A DNA stretch of 5,000 nucleotides from assembly GCA_030049955.1 (NCBI GenBank), contig JASIJX010000633.1, forward strand, positions 1-5,000, given 5' to 3'. The notes beneath the pieces are model-generated. The model worked only from the letters and a program-made list of their open reading frames with translations, did not search any database and had not been told where the DNA came from. A program made the position numbers and the translations under genes. Position 1 is the stretch's first letter; every line of letters begins with the position of its first letter. Positions 1-5,000 of this stretch are shown in pieces. Source of the stretch: Acidobacteriaceae bacterium. Lineage in GTDB: Bacteria > Acidobacteriota > Terriglobia > Terriglobales > Acidobacteriaceae.

Positions 1-188
1 GACGCCTGCCAGAATCCGCAAAGAATGGCAACCGAAACAACGACGATAAGGAAGAGAAATCCGACCGGGGCCGGGTTGAAATGCAAGACATAACCGGAAA
101 ACGTGAGCAGCACGATTACCCAGCAACCGGCCAGACTTTCGCCGATGAACCGAAGGTACGTCACATGGCTCCGGTCTCGAATCTTCAT
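1..188 (-). CDS. N-terminus of a DUF4118/KdpD-type membrane sensor kinase (partial, runs off the window)
   Basis: This is an open minus-strand frame from an ATG at 188 to the window edge, with 62 codons visible. The product starts with a short basic segment (MKIRDRSHVTYLR). A first hydrophobic helix follows at about residues 15-33 and a second at about 42-57, joined by a turn reading HFNPAPVGF. That turn followed by a Val/Ile-rich helix and GGFW-like ending (here CGFWQA) is the pattern I associate with DUF4118, the four-helix membrane domain of KdpD-like sensor histidine kinases. Such proteins usually continue into PAS/GAF and HisKA-HATPase domains, which lie outside the window. An in-frame stop at 248-246 limits the start, and no other standard start codon occurs between it and this ATG. 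A purine-rich AGGAA lies 12 bases upstream, which is rather far for a ribosome site. The family is inferred from one hairpin of helices; another polytopic membrane protein is possible. Confidence 0.62.
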   Translation of the reverse strand, partial: MKIRDRSHVTYLRFIGESLAGCWVIVLLTFSGYVLHFNPAPVGFLFLIVVVSVAILCGFWQA

Positions 189-285
189 CGTGCGCAGGAC
201 TTCCTCTGCCTGGGATGCATTGAATCCAGCGTAGCCAGAAGCGCATTAGTGAAACATAAACAAGAAATAAAGGGTTCAAAAGTGA

Positions 286-327
286 TCCGCCGCGGTAACA
301 CGAGTTGTTTAACTCGTCCGCGGCGGA
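286..327 (-). terminator. Long nested hairpin, probable terminator of the small secreted-protein gene
   Basis: Two perfect inverted repeats are nested. The outer arms are 10 bp (TCCGCCGCGG at 286-295 with CCGCGGCGGA at 318-327). The inner arms are 7 bp (ACGAGTT at 300-306 with AACTCGT at 311-317) around a 4-base loop. The only unpaired stem bases are four at 296-299 on one side. In minus-strand RNA the hairpin starts 36 bases after the stop codon at 364 and is followed by TCAC and then TTTT, a weak U-tract. It could therefore end transcription of the small secreted-protein gene. It could instead be a leader structure or protein-binding dyad for the membrane-protein gene starting at 188. The plus strand has no T-run after the hairpin. 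Confidence 0.5.
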
Positions 328-363
328 AGTGTTATAGGTTGGCGATCTTTATCTGAGCTTCAT

Positions 364-741
364 TTATTGCATAGCAGCGGCCGCAAGGTCTTCGTAGTGA
401 GCAGCCTGACGGCTCATCTGCCTCTGCTCATATTTGAAATACTCATAGCGGTTTCGCGAAGAATCCGCCGGAGCAGGATACTTGGCGTAGAGCGATGTGG
501 AGAACTGCATGCGCCGCGTCCACTCCTCCATTTCAGCATCCGCCTGTTTCCGGTAGCTCAGCTCGCGCATGCGGAAGTAGCTCCCCAGATCCTGGTATTG
601 CTCAACTGTGTGCGCATTGCGCTCCAATCTATGCAAATCCGCACGGCTAAGCTTTGCAGCGGAGTCCGATTGCGCTGCCGCGACTTGCACAGAACCGACG
701 ATTGCAAGAACTGCAACTGCCCATTTCATTGCGCCACGCAT
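364..741 (-). CDS. Small secreted/periplasmic helical protein of unknown function
   Basis: The 125-residue product begins with a classical Sec signal peptide: Met-Arg-Gly-Ala-Met-Lys, a hydrophobic core at about residues 7-20, and an Ala-Ala-Ala cleavage site before Gln24. The mature part is about 102 residues, has no cysteine and therefore no lipobox, and is very rich in Arg, Glu, Gln, Tyr and Ala. It should be almost entirely helical. The region VEQYQDLGSYFRMRE (about 46-60) looks like an amphipathic helix. The segment KYPAPADSSRNRYEYFKYE (about 87-105) is the most distinctive part and seems to break two long helices. I recall similar short exported proteins as recurrent hypotheticals in Acidobacteriota but cannot name a family. 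The start is supported by GGAGG at 753-749, seven bases before the ATG; Met5 is a less likely alternative. The gene is separated from the upstream porin gene by a strong terminator, so it needs its own promoter, which I could not identify convincingly. Confidence 0.8.
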   Translation of the reverse strand: MRGAMKWAVAVLAIVGSVQVAAAQSDSAAKLSRADLHRLERNAHTVEQYQDLGSYFRMRELSYRKQADAEMEEWTRRMQFSTSLYAKYPAPADSSRNRYEYFKYEQRQMSRQAAHYEDLAAAAMQ

Positions 742-843
742 CTCATTTCCTCCCTTTCACTCTGAGTTTGGATGCGAAAGCGTGAACGAGGCATGAAGAT
801 GACGCAGGCTTGCAATGGTTCTTTTATGACTTTTCCATGGCAG

Positions 844-905
844 AAAAAATTGGCCGGCATCTGATCCACGAGCGACCCTGCAGTCACCGTGAGCAGATGC
901 CGGCC
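844..905 (-). terminator. Rho-independent terminator of the outer-membrane barrel gene
   Basis: A perfect 12-bp inverted repeat (GGCCGGCATCTG at 852-863, CAGATGCCGGCC at 894-905) encloses a 30-base loop. The loop can form a further 4-bp helix (867-870 with 888-891). On the minus strand the stem is followed by AA and then six T residues (849-844). It begins 22 bases after the stop codon of the barrel gene at 928. The loop is longer than usual for an intrinsic terminator, but the GC-rich stem plus U-tract is clear. The plus strand has no T-run after the stem, so it acts in one direction only. Confidence 0.85.
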
Positions 906-927
906 TCAAAGACAGCGTAAAGGTTGC

Positions 928-2760
928 TTAGAATTTCACCATCAAATCAATGTCGACGTACTGCTCGTCGCGGCGCAGATCGGGATACCAGATCCCACCG
1001 TGAGGCCCACTGCTCGTCGTGCCGCAAAACGCGCCTACATATGCAGGTGCACCGGTTCCCGTCGTTCCGGCCGGGACCTCGCCGGCTGTAAAGGGACCGT
1101 TCGGGTTGGGAACCGCTGAGCCATCCATGCAGGCAAACTGCGAGGGCGAGCCATTGTTCACGCCCCACGCTGCGCCAGCGAAGGCCGGAGGAGTCATGCC
1201 GCCGTGCCCGCTCCAGTATGGAATGCTTGAGTTCCGGTAGCCGTACTCCCAGCGCCAGGTAAACCACTGCCGTGGCATTACGTCGAAGGTAAAGCTGGTA
1301 TCCCAGGCCTTGAAGGGATTCCCCGGATTCATCGGGAAGTAGGGATTGTTGAGGGCCGCAGAAGTTGCTGTTGCGCCATTAATTGGCGGCACCAGGACAA
1401 GATAGAGACCCGGATTATTGATCTGGCCACCGCCGACGGTGAATGCATACAGATCCTTGTGGATCCATGTGCGGTCATAAATCATATAGCCGACGAAGCT
1501 CTGTTTGAAGTTACCGTTTTTGTCGTTATGGCAGTTCACCCCTGCGCCGTATTCGCAGCCAAGATCTCCCGTGAAGCTGAAGGCCTTTTTGGTGACAAAG
1601 TGGTCCGGCTTGTCGTAGTACTTGACCTCGACACTATTATCCGTGTGCAGACGACTACGGCCAGGAACCTCGAAGTCATCGTGGCCCAGTCCGTAATTGT
1701 TGCTGATCACATTTAGCCAGGGATAGGGCGTCCATTTGATCTGGCCGCCCAGGCCCTTGCGAGCATTCGATGAGCCGTACGACTGCCAGCCGTTGATGAA
1801 CCACGGCTCGATCTTGAGGTGCATGGTCGGGAACATCTGGATGCGAATGCCCTGAAAGAACCACGGGGTGTTAGAGGACACATAGGAAGGCTGATAGGCC
1901 CAGTTATCGAAGTTATAGTAACTGAACAACCCGATATACGACATGAAGATACCGGCGTCGAAGTTGAGCCCGTGCATCACGCTCGGGATCTGATATCCAC
2001 CGTACGCCTCCGACAAATAGCGGTCTGCGTCGGCAATATCCCACTGGCCCTTGCTGTAGCTCGGGTCGTTGCGGACGGTCGCAGTCGAGTACATGCCGAA
2101 CTGGGTCATGAATCGCGCGTGTGCATTGTCAAGGTGAAAGTCGCCGCCCACGCCGAACTGTTCCAGTTGAATTTCGTTGGTGCGAAACAACTCGCTCGAG
2201 CCACTCATCGAGTCGTCTTCCGGTCGATTGAAGTCGTAGTTGTAGGTAATGTCGGCACGAATCTCGGGAGTGAAGAACTTCGAATCCCAGGCCGTATCCT
2301 TATTGCGTGGATTTCCGTTGAGCCACGTCCAGTCCCAATCGGAAAATGCCGGAGTATGCGGGCCGACCGTGGTGGGAGCCGCGGCCGCTGGTTCTGGTTC
2401 CTGGTGAGGAGGTTGCGGAACAGCAACAGGCAAGGGTGCGCTGGCCACGGCTGCGTGGCTTGCTCCGATCAACTCCTTTTCGGCCTGTTTGAGCGCGGCA
2501 GCGTCGGTCGCGCTGTCCGCCACAGCTGCATGGTCCGCCTTAACTTGTTTTTCAAGCTCCTCCAGCCGCGCCTTCAGAGCCTCGATTTCCTGCTCCATTG
2601 TGAGCTGCTGATCCTGCGCTTCCGCATTGGTCCTAGAACTCACGGTATGCGTATCCGCAGCAGAAGCAGCATCATTGCTCTGCGCCAGCGCGGTACAGGC
2701 AAGTCCGCCAGTTACAAACACCAGCATCATGACCTTCCAGAAGAGCTTTCCCATGTTCAC
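928..2760 (-). CDS. Outer-membrane beta-barrel porin, BBP2/OmpL-like family, with N-terminal coiled coil
   Basis: The product is a 610-residue exported protein that should form a pore in the outer membrane; its substrate is unknown. Residues 1-26 are a signal peptide ending ALA-QS. Residues about 52-76 (around EQEIEALKARLEELEKQ) form a heptad-patterned coiled coil. Residues about 105-135 are a Pro/Ala-rich linker. From about 160 onward the sequence alternates polar and aromatic residues as in transmembrane beta strands (e.g. IRADITYNYDF, WFFQGIRIQMF, LKIEPWFINGW). The protein ends DIDLMVKF, with a terminal Phe typical of the BAM assembly signal. The stretch GLNFDAGIFMSYIGLFSYYNF (264-284) and the following part match what I know of the BBP2 family (PF07642). 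Four cysteines (402, 410, 544, 579) lie in presumed loops. A Gly/Pro/Asn-rich segment at about 512-592 looks like one very long loop before the last strand. The first codon is GTG (2760) or ATG two codons later (2754). Family assignment is from pattern recognition, not a search. Confidence 0.88.
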   Translation of the reverse strand: MNMGKLFWKVMMLVFVTGGLACTALAQSNDAASAADTHTVSSRTNAEAQDQQLTMEQEIEALKARLEELEKQVKADHAAVADSATDAAALKQAEKELIGASHAAVASAPLPVAVPQPPHQEPEPAAAAPTTVGPHTPAFSDWDWTWLNGNPRNKDTAWDSKFFTPEIRADITYNYDFNRPEDDSMSGSSELFRTNEIQLEQFGVGGDFHLDNAHARFMTQFGMYSTATVRNDPSYSKGQWDIADADRYLSEAYGGYQIPSVMHGLNFDAGIFMSYIGLFSYYNFDNWAYQPSYVSSNTPWFFQGIRIQMFPTMHLKIEPWFINGWQSYGSSNARKGLGGQIKWTPYPWLNVISNNYGLGHDDFEVPGRSRLHTDNSVEVKYYDKPDHFVTKKAFSFTGDLGCEYGAGVNCHNDKNGNFKQSFVGYMIYDRTWIHKDLYAFTVGGGQINNPGLYLVLVPPINGATATSAALNNPYFPMNPGNPFKAWDTSFTFDVMPRQWFTWRWEYGYRNSSIPYWSGHGGMTPPAFAGAAWGVNNGSPSQFACMDGSAVPNPNGPFTAGEVPAGTTGTGAPAYVGAFCGTTSSGPHGGIWYPDLRRDEQYVDIDLMVKF

Positions 2761-2771
2761 CCTTTACCTCT
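2761..2771 (-). promoter_or_regulatory. Ribosome-binding region with two possible starts for the porin gene
   Basis: Two purine boxes lie before the gene. AGAGG (2771-2767) is six bases ahead of the GTG at 2760. AAAGG (2765-2761) is six bases ahead of the ATG at 2754. Both starts are therefore well spaced, and they differ by only two residues of the signal peptide. The mature protein is the same with either start. Confidence 0.5.
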
Positions 2772-2790
2772 TTCTCAAAAAAGCAAAGAT

Positions 2791-2812
2791 GGATTACTGT
2801 TCATTGCAATCC
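2791..2812 (-). promoter_or_regulatory. Leader hairpin followed by T-run ahead of the porin gene
   Basis: In the minus-strand RNA, GGATTGC (2812-2806) pairs with GTAATCC (2797-2791), seven pairs including one G-U, around an 8-base loop. Seven bases further on is a T-rich stretch with six consecutive T residues (2782-2777). The arrangement resembles a weak attenuator in the 5' leader, but the stem is short and only moderately GC-rich. It may simply be leader structure. Confidence 0.25.
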
Positions 2813-2830
2813 GAGCTTGCGCCCAGCACA

Positions 2831-2858
2831 CCGGCGCCCGAGCGCAACTCCACGCCGG
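2831..2858 (-). other. GC-rich hairpin in the porin leader
   Basis: CCGGCG (2831-2836) and CGCCGG (2853-2858) form a perfect 6-bp inverted repeat around 16 bases. It sits within a GC-rich patch (about 2821-2875) that contrasts with the A/T-rich sequence on both sides. Alternative pairing of ACCGG (2830-2834) with CCGGT (2861-2865) is possible. There is no T-run next to it, so it is not a simple terminator. Confidence 0.3.
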
Positions 2859-2895
2859 CCCCGGTCAGCGGGTCCCGAATGCTACTACCTGCAGT

Positions 2896-2901
2896 TTTAT
2901 T
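2896..2901 (-). promoter_or_regulatory. Candidate -10 box of the porin promoter
   Basis: AATAAA (2901-2896) matches four of six bases of the sigma-70 -10 consensus and begins 12 bases downstream of the last tandem heptamer. The sequence 17 bases upstream of it (ATCACT) does not resemble a -35 box and lies within the repeats. This is expected where an OmpR/PhoB-type activator replaces -35 recognition. The predicted leader is about 130 bases. No transcript data support the site. Confidence 0.35.
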
Positions 2902-2913
2902 GCAACCGATACC

Positions 2914-2953
2914 CCGTAAGTGATCCGTAAGGCATCTGTAGGTTCTTCATAAG
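2914..2953 (-). promoter_or_regulatory. Four tandem 11-bp direct repeats, candidate OmpR/PhoB-type activator site
   Basis: Read on the plus strand, the units are CCGTAAG (2914-2920), CCGTAAG (2925-2931), CTGTAGG (2936-2942) and TCATAAG (2947-2953). Each pair is separated by exactly four bases. Two units are identical and the other two each match the consensus at five of seven positions. T4, A5 and G7 are kept in all four. Heptamer direct repeats with 4-bp spacers place subunits on one DNA face every helical turn; this is the architecture of pho boxes and other sites for winged-helix response regulators. The array lies about 155 bases upstream of the porin start and directly upstream of a -10-like box. 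The regulator itself is not in the window. Confidence 0.5.
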
Positions 2954-3054
2954 TCCTTCAACTATGAGACACGTTACAAAAAACAAACACCTTCGCGGCA
3001 CTGTTAAACATTCCAGTGTCGGCCGTCGATCCTATTGACATTACGGGCTAAATT

Positions 3055-3069
3055 ACTCCCTATGGGAGT
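3055..3069. promoter_or_regulatory. Palindromic operator-like dyad
   Basis: ACTCCC TAT GGGAGT is a perfect 6-bp inverted repeat with a 3-bp centre, too short a loop for a good RNA hairpin but ideal for a dimeric regulator. On the plus strand a consensus TTGACA lies upstream at 3035-3040, with TATGGG inside the dyad 20 bases later, too far for a normal promoter. No plus-strand gene follows; the next plus-strand sequence is antisense to arginase. The regulator family cannot be assigned; Rrf2-type or CsoR-type sites have a broadly similar look. Confidence 0.3.
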
Positions 3070-3219
3070 CTAAAGCTGGTGCAACGGTGATCTCAGAATG
3101 AAAGCAGCGCTATGAAGAAGGCATGAATACAACAGAGATTCTTCGCTCGCGAGGATGAAGCCAAACGCAAGCTGCGATGCAGCATGGCATGCGAGATATT
3201 GCTTGCTTTCAATACCGCA

Positions 3220-4200
3220 TCAAAGAATTTTTTTGCCAAACGCGGAACATGCCAGCTCGACGGCCAGTTCGGCAGTGCGGTTGTGCTCATCGATAACGGG
3301 ATTGACTTCGACGATTTCGAGGCCAAGCAAGCGGCCGTGGTCGGCGATAATCTCCATGGCCAGATGCGCTTCTCGATACGTAGCTCCGCCGCGCACGGGA
3401 GTGCCGACGCCGGGCGCGTCTTCGGGATCAATCCAGTCCATGTCGAGCGAGACATGGTAGCCAGCGGTTCCATGGCCGGCAGCGCGGAGAGCTTCTTCCA
3501 TCACGGCGCGCATGCCGCGCTCATCGATGTCGCGCATGGTATAAACCTCTGCCATGCCTGCGCGGCGAATGTTCTCGCGCTCCGCGGAGTCAATGTCCCG
3601 CACGCCGATGAGGACCGCATTCTCCCGAGCGATCTTCGGGGCGAAACCATAAATATTACTGAGCGGCTCGGGGCCAAGGCCGAGCAGCGCGGCGAGCGGC
3701 ATGCCATGGACATTGCCCGAGGGCGAGGTCTCTGGCGTGTTGATATCAGAGTGAGCATCAAGCCAGACGAGTCCGATCTTTTTGTGCTGGCGGCGGTAAA
3801 ACTCGGCGATGCCGGCGACCGAGCCGGCGGCGAGCGAGTGATCGCCGCCCAGAACAAGCGGCGTGGCGCCCTGATCGAGAGCAGCCGCAACGGCTTCGGC
3901 GGTGCGCGTGCATGTTTCAGCAATTTCTTTCAGGTAACGCGCACTCTTGTTGCCCATTGCCTGGGTTTCGACGATCTCCACGCGAATGTTTCCGCCATCG
4001 GTGACACGGTGGCCAAGAGCCTCAAGACGCGCTTCGAGCCCAGCAACGCGCACCGCCGACGGACCCATGTCGACGCCGCGGCGGCTGGCGCCCATGTCGA
4101 GCGGGACGCCGATCATCCGGATTTCTCGCGTGGGCAGAGCCTGCGCGCCGCCAGGCTGAAGCGTCACGGGAACCGGATGGACTCGGGAGGTCTTCGGCAT
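3220..4200 (-). CDS. rocF: Arginase (manganese-dependent L-arginine amidinohydrolase)
   Basis: This enzyme hydrolyses L-arginine to L-ornithine and urea in the cytoplasm, feeding arginine nitrogen into catabolism or polyamine supply. The 326-residue protein aligns by eye over its full length with Bacillus arginases. It has the N-terminal GVPLDMGASRRGVDMGPSAVR (31-51). All six Mn ligands are present: H121 in GGDHS; D148, H150 and D152 in DAHSD; D253 and D255 in SLDMD. Also seen are SGNVHGMPLAALLG with the catalytic-shuttle-type H165, RDIDSAE (D204, E207), and GVGTPVRGGATYREAHLAME with EVNP (E298), which favours arginase over agmatinase. One oddity is Trp256 in SLDMDWIDP, where most arginases have a small residue. 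About 27 residues precede the conserved core, slightly more than in Bacillus. The start is supported by GAGGA eight bases upstream, and the only nearby internal Met (29) would cut into the first strand. No urease or ornithine gene lies beside it. The promoter candidate is just upstream; no terminator is evident. Confidence 0.96.
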   Translation of the reverse strand: MPKTSRVHPVPVTLQPGGAQALPTREIRMIGVPLDMGASRRGVDMGPSAVRVAGLEARLEALGHRVTDGGNIRVEIVETQAMGNKSARYLKEIAETCTRTAEAVAAALDQGATPLVLGGDHSLAAGSVAGIAEFYRRQHKKIGLVWLDAHSDINTPETSPSGNVHGMPLAALLGLGPEPLSNIYGFAPKIARENAVLIGVRDIDSAERENIRRAGMAEVYTMRDIDERGMRAVMEEALRAAGHGTAGYHVSLDMDWIDPEDAPGVGTPVRGGATYREAHLAMEIIADHGRLLGLEIVEVNPVIDEHNRTAELAVELACSAFGKKIL

Positions 4201-4241
4201 GGACAGCGTCCTCAGAAAAACAGCGAGAATCCCAACGGAAC

Positions 4242-4271
4242 ATTAGAGCAGCCGCACGAATGACTCGGCAA
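4242..4271 (-). promoter_or_regulatory. Candidate sigma-70 promoter of the arginase gene
   Basis: On the minus strand, TTGCCG (4271-4266, four of six consensus bases) is followed after 18 bases by TCTAAT (4247-4242, five of six). Transcription would start near 4235, giving a leader of about 35 bases that carries the GAGGA ribosome site. The -35 box overlaps the last bases of the rpoC terminator T-tract, which makes a compact junction between the two units. Confidence 0.55.
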
Positions 4272-4301
4272 AAAGCAGAGGCCCGGCTTGCGCCGGGCCT
4301 C
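4270..4301 (-). terminator. Rho-independent terminator of rpoC
   Basis: A perfect 10-bp GC-rich stem (GAGGCCCGGC at 4278-4287, GCCGGGCCTC at 4292-4301) encloses a 4-base loop. On the minus strand it is followed by TGC and then five T residues (4274-4270). It begins 31 bases after the rpoC stop codon at 4333, as expected for the end of the rpoB-rpoC transcription unit. Confidence 0.92.
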
Positions 4302-4332
4302 AGATAGTTGAAGTTCGACAGGATGGCCAGTT

Positions 4333-5000
4333 TTACTCGGCGGCCATCTCTTCGGCTTCGCCTTCCTGGCGCATCATCTCCAGTTCGCGCTCCTCGGCTT
4401 CGCGCTCGGCAGAGACTTCCTGCTGCACACGCGCCGCGGCTTCTTCGAGTTCCGGCGAGAGCTGCACGTTGCGGTAGTACTCCAGGCCCGTGCCCGCGGG
4501 GATCAGACGACCCACGATCACGTTCTCCTTGAGGCCGCGCAGGTTGTCCACCGCGCCGTTGATCGAGGCTTCGGTGAGCACGCGCGTGGTCTCCTGGAAG
4601 CTGGCCGCGGAGATGAACGAGTCGGTCGAGAGCGAGGCCTTGGTGATGCCGAGCAAGAGCGGTCGCCCGATCGCCGGACGGCCTCCCTGCGCGAGCACGC
4701 GCTCGTTCTCTTCCCTGAAGCGGAACCGGTCCACCTGCTGCTCGAGCAGGAAGTTGGTGTCGCCCACTTCGTCAATCCGCACCCAGCGCAGCATTTGCCG
4801 GACAATCACTTCGATGTGCTTGTCCGAGATGGCAACGCCTTGCAGGCGGTAGACTTCCTGGATTTCGTTCACCAGGTAGGCCTGCAGCTCCTTTTCGCCC
4901 AGCACGGCAAGAATGTCGTGCGGGTTCAGCGGGCCGTCCATCAGCGGATCGCCGGCGCGCAGCCGCTCGCCTTCCTGCACATTCACGTGAATGCCGCGCG
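4333..5000 (-). CDS. rpoC: DNA-directed RNA polymerase beta' subunit, C-terminal part (5' end outside window)
   Basis: The frame is open from the window edge to a TAA at 4333 and encodes the last 222 residues of beta'. Diagnostic stretches are [48 protein letters not shown], and the near-universal [30 protein letters not shown] followed by [19 protein letters not shown]. This C-terminal part of beta' contacts omega and contributes to the switch region at the base of the clamp. The protein ends in a roughly 40-residue tail that is strongly Glu-rich ([24 protein letters not shown] within it) and probably a charged helix. Such tails vary among phyla. The frame continues upstream of the GTG at 4986 (RGIHVNV), so that codon is internal, not a start. 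rpoB is expected next at higher coordinates. Identity is certain. Confidence 0.98.
   Translation of the reverse strand, partial: RGIHVNVQEGERLRAGDPLMDGPLNPHDILAVLGEKELQAYLVNEIQEVYRLQGVAISDKHIEVIVRQMLRWVRIDEVGDTNFLLEQQVDRFRFREENERVLAQGGRPAIGRPLLLGITKASLSTDSFISAASFQETTRVLTEASINGAVDNLRGLKENVIVGRLIPAGTGLEYYRNVQLSPELEEAAARVQQEVSAEREAEERELEMMRQEGEAEEMAAE

Larger units (their letters stand above)
2761..3219. other. 459-base gene-free control region between arginase and porin genes
   Basis: No convincing coding sequence is found on either strand. The open frames that enter it from arginase or porin are antisense or out-of-frame shadows without recognisable protein features. From the arginase side, it holds a palindrome at 3055-3069 next to a TTGACA on the plus strand. 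Four 11-bp tandem repeats follow at 2914-2953, with an A/T-rich -10-like box at 2896-2901. Last comes a roughly 130-base leader containing a GC-rich hairpin (2831-2858) and a weaker hairpin followed by a T-run (2791-2812). A 5-bp dyad, CACTG/CAGTG (2999-3003 with 3014-3018), also lies here. No clear intrinsic terminator follows arginase. Confidence 0.75.

Noticed and set aside
81..356. Plus-strand 91-codon frame at the left edge
   Set aside because: It overlaps the minus-strand membrane-protein start and the nested hairpin and has no coding character; the minus-strand frame gives a coherent membrane domain.
367..796. Plus-strand frames antisense to the small secreted protein
   Set aside because: The minus-strand gene has a good ribosome site and signal peptide, while these have neither and are Cys/Arg-rich shadows.
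1819..2919. Plus-strand open frame of 366 codons antisense to the porin gene
   Set aside because: It is the mirror of a real GC-rich coding frame, has no recognisable domain, signal or ribosome site, and its composition (many His, Arg, Val) is typical of antisense shadows.
2999..3018. CACTG/CAGTG dyad followed on the minus strand by a T-rich stretch, considered as the arginase terminator
   Set aside because: The stem is only 5 bp with a 10-base loop, the T-rich part starts about nine bases later and is interrupted, and it lies 200 bases past the stop codon.
3098..3158. Repeated ATGAA words on the plus strand, considered as a repeat array or start codons of small peptides
   Set aside because: Spacing is irregular and the frames they open stop within about 11 codons.
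3093..3473. Minus-strand 126-codon frame overlapping the arginase 3' end, and possible slippage at its run of seven A residues (near 3226-3235)
   Set aside because: Arginase ends naturally with GKKIL, as in homologues, at 3220. The alternative frame gives a low-complexity, non-conserved tail, so programmed frameshifting is unlikely.
3184..4263. Plus-strand open frame of 359 codons antisense to arginase
   Set aside because: The minus strand encodes arginase with all catalytic residues; the antisense frame has no family-like motifs.

Overview
The window looks like chromosomal DNA of a Gram-negative soil bacterium, most probably an Acidobacteriota member (Terriglobia-like). That placement is inference. 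It rests on a large BBP2/OmpL-type outer-membrane barrel with an N-terminal coiled coil, the style of the small secreted helical protein beside it, the RpoC tail, and moderately high GC. There is no rRNA or marker gene here to confirm it. I see no mobile element, tRNA, rRNA or CRISPR array.

All genes lie on the minus strand, so the biological order runs from high to low coordinates. From 5000 to 4333 is the 3' end of rpoC (beta' subunit of RNA polymerase), closed by a textbook intrinsic terminator (4270-4301). Next is an arginase gene (4200-3220) with its own candidate promoter, whose -35 box overlaps the T-tract of the rpoC terminator. A 459-base gene-free stretch (2761-3219) follows. It holds a palindromic operator-like dyad, four tandem 11-bp direct repeats of the OmpR/PhoB type, and a structured leader. 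These precede a 610-residue outer-membrane beta-barrel gene (2760-928), which ends in a strong terminator (844-905). Then comes a small secreted protein of unknown function (741-364), a long nested hairpin (286-327), and the first 62 codons of a membrane protein that reads like a DUF4118/KdpD-type sensor kinase, cut off by the window edge (188-1).

The genes do not look like one operon. Each gap contains a terminator or a promoter-like element, so the units are probably transcribed separately. The most interesting point is the control region of the barrel gene. Four heptamers at exact 11-bp spacing, just upstream of a -10-like box with no recognisable -35, are what a response-regulator-activated promoter looks like. 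A Pho-type regulator and a nutrient-uptake role for the porin are a testable guess. No clearly new multi-gene system is visible; most of the rest is ordinary core and envelope gene content.
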